In this document: piece by piece, positions 34,558 to 43,484 of the stretch
How positions within the stretch are numbered: position 1 is the first letter of the stretch
Layout: every line of letters begins with the position of its first letter
Assembly: GCA_044426045.1 (NCBI GenBank)
Contig: JAWXUX010000001.1
Coordinates: 124,001 to 188,000, forward strand
Source of the DNA: JAWXUU01 sp044426045
GTDB taxonomy: Bacteria; Bacillota; Clostridia; Christensenellales; CAMQZB01
Length of the DNA stretch: 64,000 nt
Direction of reading: 5' to 3'
The notes under the pieces: generated by a model
Database searches by the model: none
Seen by the model: the letters and a program-made list of their open reading frames with translations, nothing else
Told to the model about the DNA's origin: nothing
Made by a program: the position numbers and the translations under genes

Positions 34558-35477
34558 TTTTGACAGTAACATTCAACCCAGCGCTAGATTATGTTATCGG
34601 CGTTGAAAATCTTGAACTTGGTGAAACAAACAGAACAACGCATGAAGAAATTCAGCTTGGTGGCAAAGGCATAAACGTATCTTGCGTTTTATCAGCACTC
34701 GGAATGGAAACAAAAGCGCTCGGCTTTATCGCGGGTTTCACTGGCGAGAAAATTGACGAAATGTCAAAAGCAAGCGGTATCCAAACAGACTTTATCCGCC
34801 TTGAAAAGGGCGACTCACGCATAAACGTGAAAATCAAAGGCGAATGCGAAACAGAAATCAACGCGGGAGGCCCAGAAGTTTCAATTTCCGAACAAAACAA
34901 AATGTTTGAAAAACTCATGGCACTTTCAAGTGGCGACATCCTCATATTGTCGGGCAGTATTCCAAAAAGCATGCCAGCAGACACATATCAAAACATCATG
35001 AGTGCACTCAAAGATAAAGGCGTAGAAATCGTTTGCGATGCAACGGGTCAACTTCTTTTGAACGTGCTCTCATATAAGCCATTTCTCGTAAAACCAAACA
35101 AAGCTGAACTTTCAGAACTTGTCGGTAAAAAACTTCAAACTACCAAGGAAGTTATCGATGGTGCGAAATATTTGCAATCGCTAGGCGGGAAAAACATCCT
35201 TGTGTCACTTGGAAAAGAAGGTGCGATACTACTTGACGAAAACGGTGACATCCACAAAACTCACGCAATCGCGGGCAAAGTGCAAAACACTGTCGGCGCG
35301 GGCGATTCAATGGTGGCAGGCTTCGTTGCGGGATATGCTAGTGATAAAAACTATAAATCAGCAATGTGCATGGGCTCTGCATGCGGAAACGCAACAGCCT
35401 TTTCAAAAGTGCTAGCAACAAAAGAAGAAATTTATAAATGCCTCGAAGAAATAAAAGCGGAATATAAAACACTATAA
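34554..35477 (+). CDS. fruK: 1-phosphofructokinase
   Basis: A 307-residue PfkB-family kinase whose ATG overlaps the fruR stop (ATGA). It begins MILTVTFNPALDYVIGVENL, with the substrate-binding GGKGINVSCVLSALG motif, LSGSIPKSMP in the middle and the catalytic NTVGAGDSMVAGFVAGY signature. It phosphorylates fructose 1-phosphate, the product of the fructose PTS, to fructose 1,6-bisphosphate. fruA lies 259 bases downstream, separated by a hairpin. Confidence 0.94.
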   Translation: MILTVTFNPALDYVIGVENLELGETNRTTHEEIQLGGKGINVSCVLSALGMETKALGFIAGFTGEKIDEMSKASGIQTDFIRLEKGDSRINVKIKGECETEINAGGPEVSISEQNKMFEKLMALSSGDILILSGSIPKSMPADTYQNIMSALKDKGVEIVCDATGQLLLNVLSYKPFLVKPNKAELSELVGKKLQTTKEVIDGAKYLQSLGGKNILVSLGKEGAILLDENGDIHKTHAIAGKVQNTVGAGDSMVAGFVAGYASDKNYKSAMCMGSACGNATAFSKVLATKEEIYKCLEEIKAEYKTL

Positions 35478-35736
35478 ACCAAAAATACTATAAAAAATAA
35501 TACTATAAAAACGATATTAACAGCTCGAAAAGCTAAAGAACTCATATAAATTTCTCCACACCCCTCCATTTCCCACCTTGCCACCCCAAAAGCAAGGTGG
35601 GGCAAATGAAAAAAGTTAAAAAAAATAATAAAAATAATAAAGAAAAAGTTAAAAAAGCAATAAATGATATAAAACCCGAAAAAAGGTTAATAAATAGATA
35701 TAAATAAACCAATAGGAATAAATAGGAACAATCAAT
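35478..35736 (+). other. fruK-fruA gap with a perfect 10-bp hairpin
   Basis: CCCACCTTGC (35572-35581) and GCAAGGTGGG (35592-35601) form a stem-loop with no T run, so it is more likely an mRNA processing or stability element than a terminator. The flanks are A-rich with repeated ACTATAAA after fruK and repeated AATAGGAA before fruA. No ORF is visible. Confidence 0.5.
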
Positions 35737-37644
35737 ATGAGAATAACAGACTTACTTTCTAGAAACAGCGTGCTTTTGCAAAAAACGGCAAACAGTCAAT
35801 CGGATGTCATCGACATGATGGTGGACGCCCACGACAAAAGCGGAAATCTTGCAAATAAAGCGGAATATAAAAAAGCAATCCTCGCCCGCGAGCAAAAGGG
35901 CACGACAGCAGTTGAAGACGGTCTTGCAATTCCCCACGCGAAATCAGATGCGGTGAAAAAGCCAGCGCTCGTTGCGCTCACACTCACAAAAGGTGTGGAT
36001 TATAAAGCGGAAGACAACCTTCCTTGCGATCTATTTTTCATGATAGCAGCCCCAACGGGTGGCGACACCCACCTTATCATTTTGTCAAGGCTTGCAATGC
36101 TTCTCATGGACGATAGCTTAACAAAAAAACTCCGAAACGCAAAAACTGCTGATGAATTTTTAAAACTTATCGACAGCGCAGAAAACGAAAAATTCCAAGA
36201 CGAAATTGAAAATATAAACGTAGAAAAAGAAGAAAATAAAAAACTTATCCTCTGCGTGACGGCGTGCCCAACGGGAATCGCCCACACATATATGGCGGCT
36301 GAAAACCTTGAAAAAGCGGGCGCAAAGCTTGGCATGACAGTGAAAGTTGAAACAAACGGCAGTTCTGGCATTCAAAACCCACTTTCCGAAAGCGAAATCG
36401 CGTCGGCTGATGGCATAGTTGTCGCCGCCGACACAGGAGTTGAAACAGCACGTTTTGCTGGCAAAAGAGTGGTCTTTGCCGGTGTGAAAGACGGTATTCA
36501 TAAATCAGAAGAACTACTCAAAAAGGCTTGCTCAAATGAAACGCCAATCATGAAAGGTGAGGCGGTTTCCAAAACTCAAAATGCAAGCAAAGAATCAATC
36601 GGGCACCAACTTTATAAACACCTCATGAGCGGTGTTTCCCACATGCTCCCGTTTGTTATCGGTGGCGGTATTTTGATTGCCCTTGCGTTTCTTTTTGACG
36701 ATGCAACAATCGACCCTGCAAACTTTGGCTCGAACACGCCATTTGCGGCGTTTTTAAACACAGTTGGCGGTGCGGCGTTCAGCTTCATGCTTCCAGTTCT
36801 TGCGGCATATATAGCATACAGCATAGCGGATCGCCCAGGTATTGCGGTGGGGTTTGTCGGCGGATATTTTGCAAACCTTGGCAACTCGTTTGCTGATATT
36901 TCGGGCGGAATTTCAGGCGGATTTCTCGCGGCGCTCTTTGCGGGTTTTGCGGGTGGTTATATCGTCCTTGGCATCAAAAAAATCACAAGCTATCTCCCAA
37001 AATCACTCGACGGAATAAAACCGGTTCTGCTTTTCCCAGTGTTTGGTATTTTCGCAATCGGCGGGGTGATGTTTGCTTTGAATCCAATATTTGCATCGCT
37101 AAACACAGGACTTGTTAACTTCCTTGACTCAATGGGAAGCACATCAAAAATCCTTCTCGGCGTTGTTCTTGGCGGTATGATGAGTATCGATATGGGCGGA
37201 CCTTTCAACAAGGCGGCATATGTCACAGGCACGGCATCTCTTGCAACTGCCAACTACGATATCATGGCAGCCGTTATGGTGGGCGGTATGGTTCCGCCGC
37301 TTGCAATCGCACTTGCAACAACATTCTTTAAACACAAATTCACCGAAGAAGAAAGAAAAGCGGGTGTCGTAAACTATGTCATGGGATTTTCATTCATAAC
37401 AGAAGGTGCAATCCCGTTTGCGGCAAAAGACCCACTTGCAGTTTTGCCAGCTTGCATAATCGGCTCAGGCATTGCGGGTGGACTTTCAATGTTCTTTGGT
37501 TGCACGCTTCAGGCTCCTCACGGCGGAATATTCGTGTTCCCGCTTGTTGAAAACGCACTTGGCTATCTTGCTGCACTTGCTGTCGGTTCGGCAGTTGCAA
37601 TGGTGATTTACGCAATGCTGAAAAAAGCACCTAAGAACCAATAA
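35737..37644 (+). CDS. fruA: Fructose-specific PTS transporter, fused EIIABC
   Basis: A 635-residue fused PTS permease starting at ATG 35737. IIA domain at about 1-150 with the phosphorylated histidine in GLAIPHAKSDAV; IIB at about 165-265 with the cysteine in VTACPTGIAHTYMAAENLEK; IIC at about 285-630 with GVSHMLPFVIGGGILIALAF and several membrane helices. It imports fructose while phosphorylating it to fructose 1-phosphate, taking phosphate from HPr. The last operon gene is an HPr, so the phosphorelay is almost self-contained; EI (ptsI) is not in the window. Confidence 0.95.
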   Translation: MRITDLLSRNSVLLQKTANSQSDVIDMMVDAHDKSGNLANKAEYKKAILAREQKGTTAVEDGLAIPHAKSDAVKKPALVALTLTKGVDYKAEDNLPCDLFFMIAAPTGGDTHLIILSRLAMLLMDDSLTKKLRNAKTADEFLKLIDSAENEKFQDEIENINVEKEENKKLILCVTACPTGIAHTYMAAENLEKAGAKLGMTVKVETNGSSGIQNPLSESEIASADGIVVAADTGVETARFAGKRVVFAGVKDGIHKSEELLKKACSNETPIMKGEAVSKTQNASKESIGHQLYKHLMSGVSHMLPFVIGGGILIALAFLFDDATIDPANFGSNTPFAAFLNTVGGAAFSFMLPVLAAYIAYSIADRPGIAVGFVGGYFANLGNSFADISGGISGGFLAALFAGFAGGYIVLGIKKITSYLPKSLDGIKPVLLFPVFGIFAIGGVMFALNPIFASLNTGLVNFLDSMGSTSKILLGVVLGGMMSIDMGGPFNKAAYVTGTASLATANYDIMAAVMVGGMVPPLAIALATTFFKHKFTEEERKAGVVNYVMGFSFITEGAIPFAAKDPLAVLPACIIGSGIAGGLSMFFGCTLQAPHGGIFVFPLVENALGYLAALAVGSAVAMVIYAMLKKAPKNQ

Positions 37645-37705
37645 AAAGATAAAATATAGATTATAAAATTATAAAATAAATTTTCAAAACCTTGGAGGAA
37701 GAACA

Positions 37706-37966
37706 ATGATTAATTCAACAGTAACAGTCACAGCACCAGAAGGACTTCACCTTCGCCCAGCGGGCATACTTTCAAAATTGGTGAGAAACTATAATTCAGA
37801 AACGATAATCAAATTTGAAGGAAAGGACATCAACGCAAAAAAAATGATGGCAATCATGTCGGCGGGCATAAAAGCTGACTCGCAAATTGAAATCGTTGTG
37901 GAAGGGGAAGATGAAACTGTCGCAATGGCGGAAATCCAAGCCTTCTTTGATAACGGCATGCAATAA
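37706..37966 (+). CDS. ptsH: HPr-like phosphocarrier protein lacking Ser46
   Basis: An 86-residue HPr starting at ATG 37706 behind TTGGAGG. The active-site histidine is His15 in GLHLRPAG, and Arg17 is present, so EI-dependent phosphorelay to FruA should work. The regulatory site is altered: the usual NxKSxM becomes NAKKMMAIMSAG, placing Lys at position 46 instead of Ser. HprK could not phosphorylate it there, so it should not take part in HPr-Ser-P/CcpA signalling. It follows fruA by 61 bases and precedes a strong terminator, which points to a dedicated fructose HPr (inference). Confidence 0.9.
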   Translation: MINSTVTVTAPEGLHLRPAGILSKLVRNYNSETIIKFEGKDINAKKMMAIMSAGIKADSQIEIVVEGEDETVAMAEIQAFFDNGMQ

Positions 37967-38017
37967 CTGCGTGCGACAAAAAAGATATTTTCAACCTCAG
38001 TAATTTCATATATCCCT

Positions 38018-38050
38018 CAAAATGTCCGCCATAACGGCGGACATTTTGTA
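38018..38050 (+). terminator. Terminator of the fru operon
   Basis: CAAAATGTCCGCC-ATAAC-GGCGGACATTTTG is a perfect stem followed by TATTTTG. Confidence 0.88.
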
Positions 38051-38110
38051 TTTTGTGTGTGCAATCGCACAAAAAAATTGAAAGAAACGAAATGTTTTTT
38101 TGAATATCTC

Positions 38111-38139
38111 TTGCAATATGCCAAAAAGTTTGGTAGAAT
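38111..38139 (+). promoter_or_regulatory. Promoter of argS
   Basis: TTGCAA (38111-38116), 17 bases and TAGAAT (38134-38139). The leader of about 45 bases has no room for a T-box. Confidence 0.65.
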
Positions 38140-38188
38140 TAATGTTGAAATATTTTATAAAAATTTAAAAACCATATGGAGAGCAGTC

Positions 38189-39880
38189 ATGGACTACAAA
38201 AAACATATATCAGAAAAACTTGCAACAAATGAAGTAACAGCGGAAGAAATTCTATCTCTTATCGTATCACAAACGGGCGAAAAGGGTGATTTTGCACTTC
38301 CTTGTTTCAAATTTGCAAAACTATTAAAAAAATCACCAGTACAAATTGCGGAAGGATTCAAAAGCGTATTTGACGGCGACAGTGCATTTTCTAAAATCGA
38401 AAGTGTTGCGGGATATTTGAACTTTTTCACAAGCAAAGCGGAATATTCAAAAATGATACTCGAAGAAATCCTTGAATTGGGAGAAAACTTCGGCACGTCA
38501 AATATGGGTGAAGGCAAAACGATTTGTATCGACTATTCTTCAATCAATATCGCAAAACCATTCCACATTGGTCACCTTTCAACAACAGCAATCGGCGCTT
38601 CGCTATACAGAACGTATAAACACCTTGGCTTTGACGTTGTTGGTATCAACTATCTTGGCGACTGGGGCACGCAATTTGGCAAAATGATTTCAGCTTATCG
38701 CCGTTGGGGTGATAAAGAACTCATCGAAAAGGGCGGTGTCGACGAACTTGTTAAAATTTATGTGAAATTCCACCAAGAAGCGGAATTTGACGACGAACTC
38801 AACGATGAAGCACGCGGATATTTCAAACAAATCGAGGACGGCGTTCCTGAAATTGTGGAACTTTTCAACTGGTTTAAAAAAATCACGCTTGAAGAAGTTG
38901 GCAAGATTTATGATATCCTCGGAATCACATTCGATAGCTATAACGGCGAAAGCTTTTTCAATGATAAAATGCAACCTGTTATTGAGGAATTGAAAGAAAA
39001 AAATCTTTTGGTGGAATCAAACGGTGCCCACATCGTTGATCTCGAACCTTATGGCATGCCACCATGCCTCATTTTGCGTTCTGATGGCGCAACGCTTTAT
39101 GCAACGCGCGACCTCGCTGCCGCTGAATACAGGGCAAAAACATATAATTTCTATAAATCGCTATACGTTGTTGCGTATCAACAAAATCTTCACTTCAAAC
39201 AAGTTTTCAAAGTTTTGGAACTTGCGGGTAAGGAATATGCAAAAGATATGGTTCACGTTGCGTTTGGTATGGTTTCAGTTGAAGGCAAACCACTTTCAAC
39301 ACGCGGTGGAAACGTTGTTTTGTTGAAAGATGCACTCGCAAAATCAGCGGATAAAGCAAAAGAGATTATGCGCGAAAAAAATCCAAATCTTGAAAATCTC
39401 GACGAAATTGCAAAAACAGTGGGCTACGGCGCAGTTGTTTTCTTCGCACTTTCAAACAGCAGAATAAAAGATATCGATTTCTGTTATGATAAAGCACTTT
39501 CTTTCGAAGGTGAAAGCGGACCATATGTTCAATACACATTCACAAGATGTGGAAGCGTTCTTGCAAAAGCAAAAGAAGCGGGCATTGATTTTTCAAATAT
39601 CTCTTATGAAAACGTGTCTGACACCGAATTTGAACTTTTGAAACTTCTTTCAGGATATAAAGAAACCCTAGTTGACGTAATCGAAAAATACGAACCGTCA
39701 TACATCGCAAGAAGACTTCTCGATATCGCAAAAGCGTATAACAAATTCTATTATGAACACAGAATTTTGAACGCAGAAGATAACGTGAAAAACCTTCGCC
39801 TAGCAATCACAAAAGCAACAGCAGATGTGTTAAAAGGCGGACTATCACTTTTGGGCGTTGGCGTACCAGAGAAAATGTAA
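38189..39880 (+). CDS. argS: Arginyl-tRNA synthetase
   Basis: A 563-residue class I synthetase. ATG 38189 is chosen because a promoter and a GGAGAG site lie just upstream; the longer open frame begins before the promoter. It has an N-terminal Arg-S additional domain, the HIGH motif as NIAKPFHIGHLSTT, the degenerate KMSKS region in VEGKPLSTRGGNVVLL, and a C-terminal DALR anticodon-binding domain (LAKAKEAGIDF onward). It charges tRNA-Arg. It is a single-gene unit; its stop codon is in a gene-end hairpin followed by a repeat element. Confidence 0.96.
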   Translation: MDYKKHISEKLATNEVTAEEILSLIVSQTGEKGDFALPCFKFAKLLKKSPVQIAEGFKSVFDGDSAFSKIESVAGYLNFFTSKAEYSKMILEEILELGENFGTSNMGEGKTICIDYSSINIAKPFHIGHLSTTAIGASLYRTYKHLGFDVVGINYLGDWGTQFGKMISAYRRWGDKELIEKGGVDELVKIYVKFHQEAEFDDELNDEARGYFKQIEDGVPEIVELFNWFKKITLEEVGKIYDILGITFDSYNGESFFNDKMQPVIEELKEKNLLVESNGAHIVDLEPYGMPPCLILRSDGATLYATRDLAAAEYRAKTYNFYKSLYVVAYQQNLHFKQVFKVLELAGKEYAKDMVHVAFGMVSVEGKPLSTRGGNVVLLKDALAKSADKAKEIMREKNPNLENLDEIAKTVGYGAVVFFALSNSRIKDIDFCYDKALSFEGESGPYVQYTFTRCGSVLAKAKEAGIDFSNISYENVSDTEFELLKLLSGYKETLVDVIEKYEPSYIARRLLDIAKAYNKFYYEHRILNAEDNVKNLRLAITKATADVLKGGLSLLGVGVPEKM

Positions 39881-39900
39881 AAAATGCGGAGCATTTTTTA
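39878..39900 (+). terminator. Gene-end hairpin including the argS stop codon
   Basis: TAAAAAATGC-GGA-GCATTTTTTA is a perfect 10-bp stem with GGA triloop; the stop TAA (39878-39880) begins the left arm. Confidence 0.65.
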
Positions 39901-40104
39901 AAGTGAAAGGTGAAAGGTGAAAGGTGAAAGGTGTGGTAATGCACTCGCTATCGCTCGTGCTTTTCAAATATATTTGTAACCACTTGTAGGAACGTAACTA
40001 TTCAAATAGGGGCGTTCCTTTTTTACTGTCCAAATCCAAATGGGGTGCACGAGCTTGCGAGTGCCTACCGCACCTTTCACCTTTCACCTTTCACCTTTCA
40101 CTTT
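39901..40104. repeat. REP-like/heptamer element, complete copy G
   Basis: Four AAGGTGA-type heptamers, left unit (39930-39960, GGTAATGCACTCGC), an 85-base insert nearly identical to copies D and H with the GTAGGAACG...CGTTCC hairpin and T run, right unit (40046-40069, minus-strand GTAGGCACTCGC) and TTTCACC heptamers. It starts directly after the argS gene-end hairpin. Confidence 0.85.
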
Positions 40105-40194
40105 AAAAAACTCCCCACCCCCAAAAAAACTCCCCCCAAAACCACCCTATAACCCACCCCATTCCCCCCAAATGTAATTTCCACCTAAAGATTA

Positions 40195-40258
40195 TGTAAA
40201 ATTTTACACAATTTTTACATACAAATTCTTGACAAAATATTAACAAATAAAGTAAAAT
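40195..40258 (+). promoter_or_regulatory. Promoter with PhoP-box-like repeats before the Na/Pi cotransporter gene
   Basis: TTGACA (40229-40234), 18 bases and TAAAAT (40253-40258) form the promoter. TTTACA at 40203 and 40214, and TTGACA/TTAACA at 40229 and 40240, repeat at 11-base steps, as expected for PhoP/PhoB-type regulators. TGTAAAATTTTACA at 40195-40208 is also a perfect palindrome, so another regulator is possible. Confidence 0.5.
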
Positions 40259-40311
40259 TAATGCGTATGAGAAACAGAATGTAAACAAATGATAACTACG
40301 GGGGTAAAATA

Positions 40312-42009
40312 ATGGATGCAATCTACACGATATTCACCATGCTTGGGGGCTTAGCTGTTTTTATGTATGGAATGAAAATCATGGGCGACTCGCTTGAGAA
40401 CTTGGCAGGTGACAATGTCAAATCGCTTTTCAACAAAGTTTCAAATTCAAGGGTTAAAGGCGTAGCAATAGGTGCGGGGGTAACTGCGATTATTCAAAGT
40501 TCTTCAGCAACAACAGTCATGCTTGTTGGTTTTGTTAACGTGGGAATGTTGTCGCTTTTGCAAGCATCAGCAATCATCATGGGTTCCAACATCGGAACAA
40601 CAATCACAGCACAGCTAAGCTCACTTTCAGCACTAAACGTGACAGCGGTCATGAGTTGCATGGCATTTGCAGGGCTTGTTCTTGTGATGTTTTCAAAAAA
40701 GGAATCTCGTCAAAAACTAGGCATAATCTTGCTTGGTCTTGGCATGCTTTTCATCGGGCTAAACCTTATGGGCTCAGCGATGAAATCATTTGCCTATGAC
40801 GATGCGGGCAACCCATCAGTCTTTGCGGAATTCATGCTTTCATCATTCACAAATCCGCTACTAAATATCCTGCTTGGGGCACTTTTCACAGCATTCATTC
40901 AAAGCTCTTCTGCGGCAACTGGTATTTTGATAACATTTGCAAGTGCGGAAGTAATCACGTTTGACATGGCGATTTTCATGGTTTTGGGAACAAATATCGG
41001 AACGTGTATCACTGCAATTCTCGCATCAATCGGTGCGTCAACAAACGCAAAAAGAACGGCGGCAATCCACTTGATGTTCAATATTTTCGGAACGCTTATT
41101 GTGCTTGTGCCAACGCTTTTATTCACAAACCAACTCGCGGTTTTCCTCGAAATGATTTCAGGATCGTATCTCGAAAGACAAATCGCAAACTTCCACACAA
41201 TTTTCAATATTTTGGTAACACTTATATTGCTTCCATTCACAAAACAAATGGTACGTCTTGCTGAATTCCTTATTCCAGAAAAGAAAATCCAAGAAAATCA
41301 AAAACAAACTCGTCTTTATTATCTTGACGAAAGAATTTTGCAAACCCCACCAATCGCGGTGCAACAAGTTGTTGCGGAAGTGGAAAACATGGGTGTTATC
41401 GCAAAAGAAAACTTGAAATATTCTCTTGAAATGCTAATCCAAAAAGATAAGGAAAAAGAGTCATATATAATAGAAAACGAAAAAATCATCAACTATCTCA
41501 ACCGCGAAATTGCAAACTATCTCGTGAAGATTTCTGCTCTCGATATTTCCGAGCGTGACAGCCAAACAATCGGTTCGCTTTTCCACGTTGTTTCCGATGT
41601 CGAAAGAATTGGTGACTATTCAGAAAACATCATGGACTTTGCAAACAAAATGATAGCAGAAGACCTTTCATTCTCAGCTAAAGCCCTCATGGAAATTGAA
41701 GATTTGGCAGTGAAACTTGAAAAAATGTTCACTCTTGCAATTCAAACGCTTGCAAAACGCGACAGAAGCATTATTCCAGAAGTTCAAAAACTCGAAGACG
41801 AAGTGGATAGAATCAAAGAATTCATGGAAGAAAGCCACATAAGACGTCTCAGCGAAGGACATTGCAGTATCGAAGGCGGAGCAATTTATCTCAGCCTAGC
41901 AAGCCAACTTGAAAGGGTTGCCGATCACATGCTAAATATTGCAAAATCAATCATCCCACAAGAAGAAAGAGTGCAAACAAAACTTGCCTCGCTCACAATC
42001 AACACGTAA
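40312..42009 (+). CDS. Na/Pi cotransporter family protein with C-terminal PhoU-like domain
   Basis: A 565-residue protein starting at ATG 40312 behind GGGGGT. Residues 1-310 hold the two inverted Na/Pi repeats with the QSSSATT motifs (IIQSSSATTVMLVGFVN and FIQSSSAATGILITF) and GSNIGTT/GTNIGTC partners. Residues from about 345 form a helical PhoU-like domain (VVSDVERIGDYSENIMDFA and ASQLERVADHMLNIAKSI). The family is the NptA/YjbB group of sodium-linked phosphate transporters; direction of transport is unsettled. It is a single-gene unit with a strong terminator. Confidence 0.92.
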   Translation: MDAIYTIFTMLGGLAVFMYGMKIMGDSLENLAGDNVKSLFNKVSNSRVKGVAIGAGVTAIIQSSSATTVMLVGFVNVGMLSLLQASAIIMGSNIGTTITAQLSSLSALNVTAVMSCMAFAGLVLVMFSKKESRQKLGIILLGLGMLFIGLNLMGSAMKSFAYDDAGNPSVFAEFMLSSFTNPLLNILLGALFTAFIQSSSAATGILITFASAEVITFDMAIFMVLGTNIGTCITAILASIGASTNAKRTAAIHLMFNIFGTLIVLVPTLLFTNQLAVFLEMISGSYLERQIANFHTIFNILVTLILLPFTKQMVRLAEFLIPEKKIQENQKQTRLYYLDERILQTPPIAVQQVVAEVENMGVIAKENLKYSLEMLIQKDKEKESYIIENEKIINYLNREIANYLVKISALDISERDSQTIGSLFHVVSDVERIGDYSENIMDFANKMIAEDLSFSAKALMEIEDLAVKLEKMFTLAIQTLAKRDRSIIPEVQKLEDEVDRIKEFMEESHIRRLSEGHCSIEGGAIYLSLASQLERVADHMLNIAKSIIPQEERVQTKLASLTINT

Positions 42010-42065
42010 AGCAAACAGCAACAGCAACAATAACATAACAATAAAATAACAAAAAAATAAATGCG

Positions 42066-42119
42066 ATATGCGGAAATCTAAAGATTTTGTAAGAAATTGA
42101 AGATTTCCGCATATTTTTT
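42066..42119 (+). terminator. Terminator of the Na/Pi cotransporter gene
   Basis: ATATGCGGAAATCT pairs with AGATTTCCGCATAT across about 21 bases, followed by TTTTTT. Confidence 0.88.
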
Positions 42120-42139
42120 GCATTATGCATGATAAAAAT

Positions 42140-42168
42140 TTGACAAACTTTGAAAAAAGTTATAAAAT
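42140..42168 (+). promoter_or_regulatory. Promoter of pgk-tpiA
   Basis: TTGACA (42140-42145), 17 bases and TAAAAT (42163-42168). Confidence 0.75.
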
Positions 42169-42225
42169 ATAGGTGTTAATAAAAAGCAAAAAAATGTTAT
42201 TTTTAAAAGTATAGGAGAAATAAAC

Positions 42226-43410
42226 ATGAACAAAAAAACAATCAAAGACATAGACGTAGCGTCTAAAAAAGTTCTCGTAAGATGTGACTTCAATGTGCCA
42301 TTGAAAGAAGGTGTTATCACTAATGAAAACAGAATCAACGGAGCACTTCCAACAATCAAACATTTGCTTGATAACGGTGCAAAAGTTATTTTGTGTTCTC
42401 ACCTTGGCAGACCAAAGAGCTTTGATGATGTTCAATACTCACTTGCACCAGTTGCAAAAAGATTAAACGAAATCCTTGGCGGAATCGTAACATTTGCCTC
42501 AGATGTTGTTGGCGACTCAGCACAAACTGCTGTTGCAAACATGAAAGACGGCGAAGTTGTACTTCTTGAAAACCTTCGTTTCCACCCAGAAGAAAAGAAA
42601 AACGATCCAGAATTTGCCGCTAAACTTGGCGCATTTGCTGATGTTTATGTGAACGACGCATTCGGAACAGCTCACCGTGCTCACGCTTCAACAGCGGGCG
42701 TAACTGCATATGTAGACACATGTGTTGCGGGCTACCTTATCGAAAAAGAACTTGAATTCATGGGCGGTGCTTTGGAAGCTCCAAAAAGACCACTTGTTGC
42801 AATCCTTGGCGGTGCAAAAGTTTCTGATAAAATCGGTGTGATTTCAAACCTTATTGAAAAAGTTGACACACTTATTATCGGCGGTGGCATGGCTTACACA
42901 TTCTTTAAAGCGCAAGGCTACGAAATCGGTGGTTCAATCTGCGAAATGGATAAAATCGATCTTGCAAAAGAACTTATGGATAAAGCAGCAGCAAAAGGAA
43001 TCAACTTCCTTCTTCCTGTTGATACAATCGTTGCGGATTCTTTCTCAAACGAAGCTAACTTCAAAACAGTTCTTTCAAGCGAAATCCCAGCGGATATGCA
43101 AGGACTTGATATCGGCGCTGCAACTCAAGAACTTTATTCAAACGCAGTTTCAGATGCTGGAACAGTTATTTGGAACGGACCAATGGGCGTATTTGAAATG
43201 TCAAACTTTGCTGGTGGCACAAAAGCCGTTGCAGCAGCTCTTGCAAAAACAGATGCAATCACAATCATCGGTGGTGGCGACAGTGCAGCAGCAGTGACAC
43301 AACTTGGCTATGCTGACCAAATGACTCACATCTCTACAGGTGGCGGAGCAAGTTTGGAATTCTTGGAAGGCAAAATTCTTCCAGGTGTTGACGCACTAGA
43401 CCAAAAATAA
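42226..43410 (+). CDS. pgk: Phosphoglycerate kinase
   Basis: A 394-residue PGK starting at ATG 42226 behind AGGAG. The N-terminal signature is VLVRCDFNVPLKEG, substrate arginines lie in CSHLGRPKSF and LENLRFHPEE, the hinge region is DVYVNDAFGTAHRAHAST, and the nucleotide site is PLVAILGGAKVSDK with the C-terminal GGGDSAAAV. It makes ATP from 1,3-bisphosphoglycerate in glycolysis. tpiA follows, then gpmI; gap and eno, commonly in this cluster, are absent from the window. Confidence 0.98.
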   Translation: MNKKTIKDIDVASKKVLVRCDFNVPLKEGVITNENRINGALPTIKHLLDNGAKVILCSHLGRPKSFDDVQYSLAPVAKRLNEILGGIVTFASDVVGDSAQTAVANMKDGEVVLLENLRFHPEEKKNDPEFAAKLGAFADVYVNDAFGTAHRAHASTAGVTAYVDTCVAGYLIEKELEFMGGALEAPKRPLVAILGGAKVSDKIGVISNLIEKVDTLIIGGGMAYTFFKAQGYEIGGSICEMDKIDLAKELMDKAAAKGINFLLPVDTIVADSFSNEANFKTVLSSEIPADMQGLDIGAATQELYSNAVSDAGTVIWNGPMGVFEMSNFAGGTKAVAAALAKTDAITIIGGGDSAAAVTQLGYADQMTHISTGGGASLEFLEGKILPGVDALDQK

Positions 43411-43420
43411 TAAAGCAAAT

Positions 43421-43451
43421 AAAAAGGTGGATAAATTTCACCTTTTTTCTA
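43421..43451 (+). terminator. Weak hairpin between pgk and tpiA
   Basis: AAAAGGTG pairs with CACCTTTT before a short T run. It may attenuate rather than stop transcription, since tpiA has no obvious promoter of its own. Confidence 0.55.
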
Positions 43452-43484
43452 AAGGATAATCTAATCCCAATAAGGAGAAATAAT

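Noticed and set aside
38057..38188. Longer N-terminus of ArgS
   Set aside because: The extension spans the promoter at 38111-38139 and does not resemble ArgS; ATG 38189 has a ribosome site.
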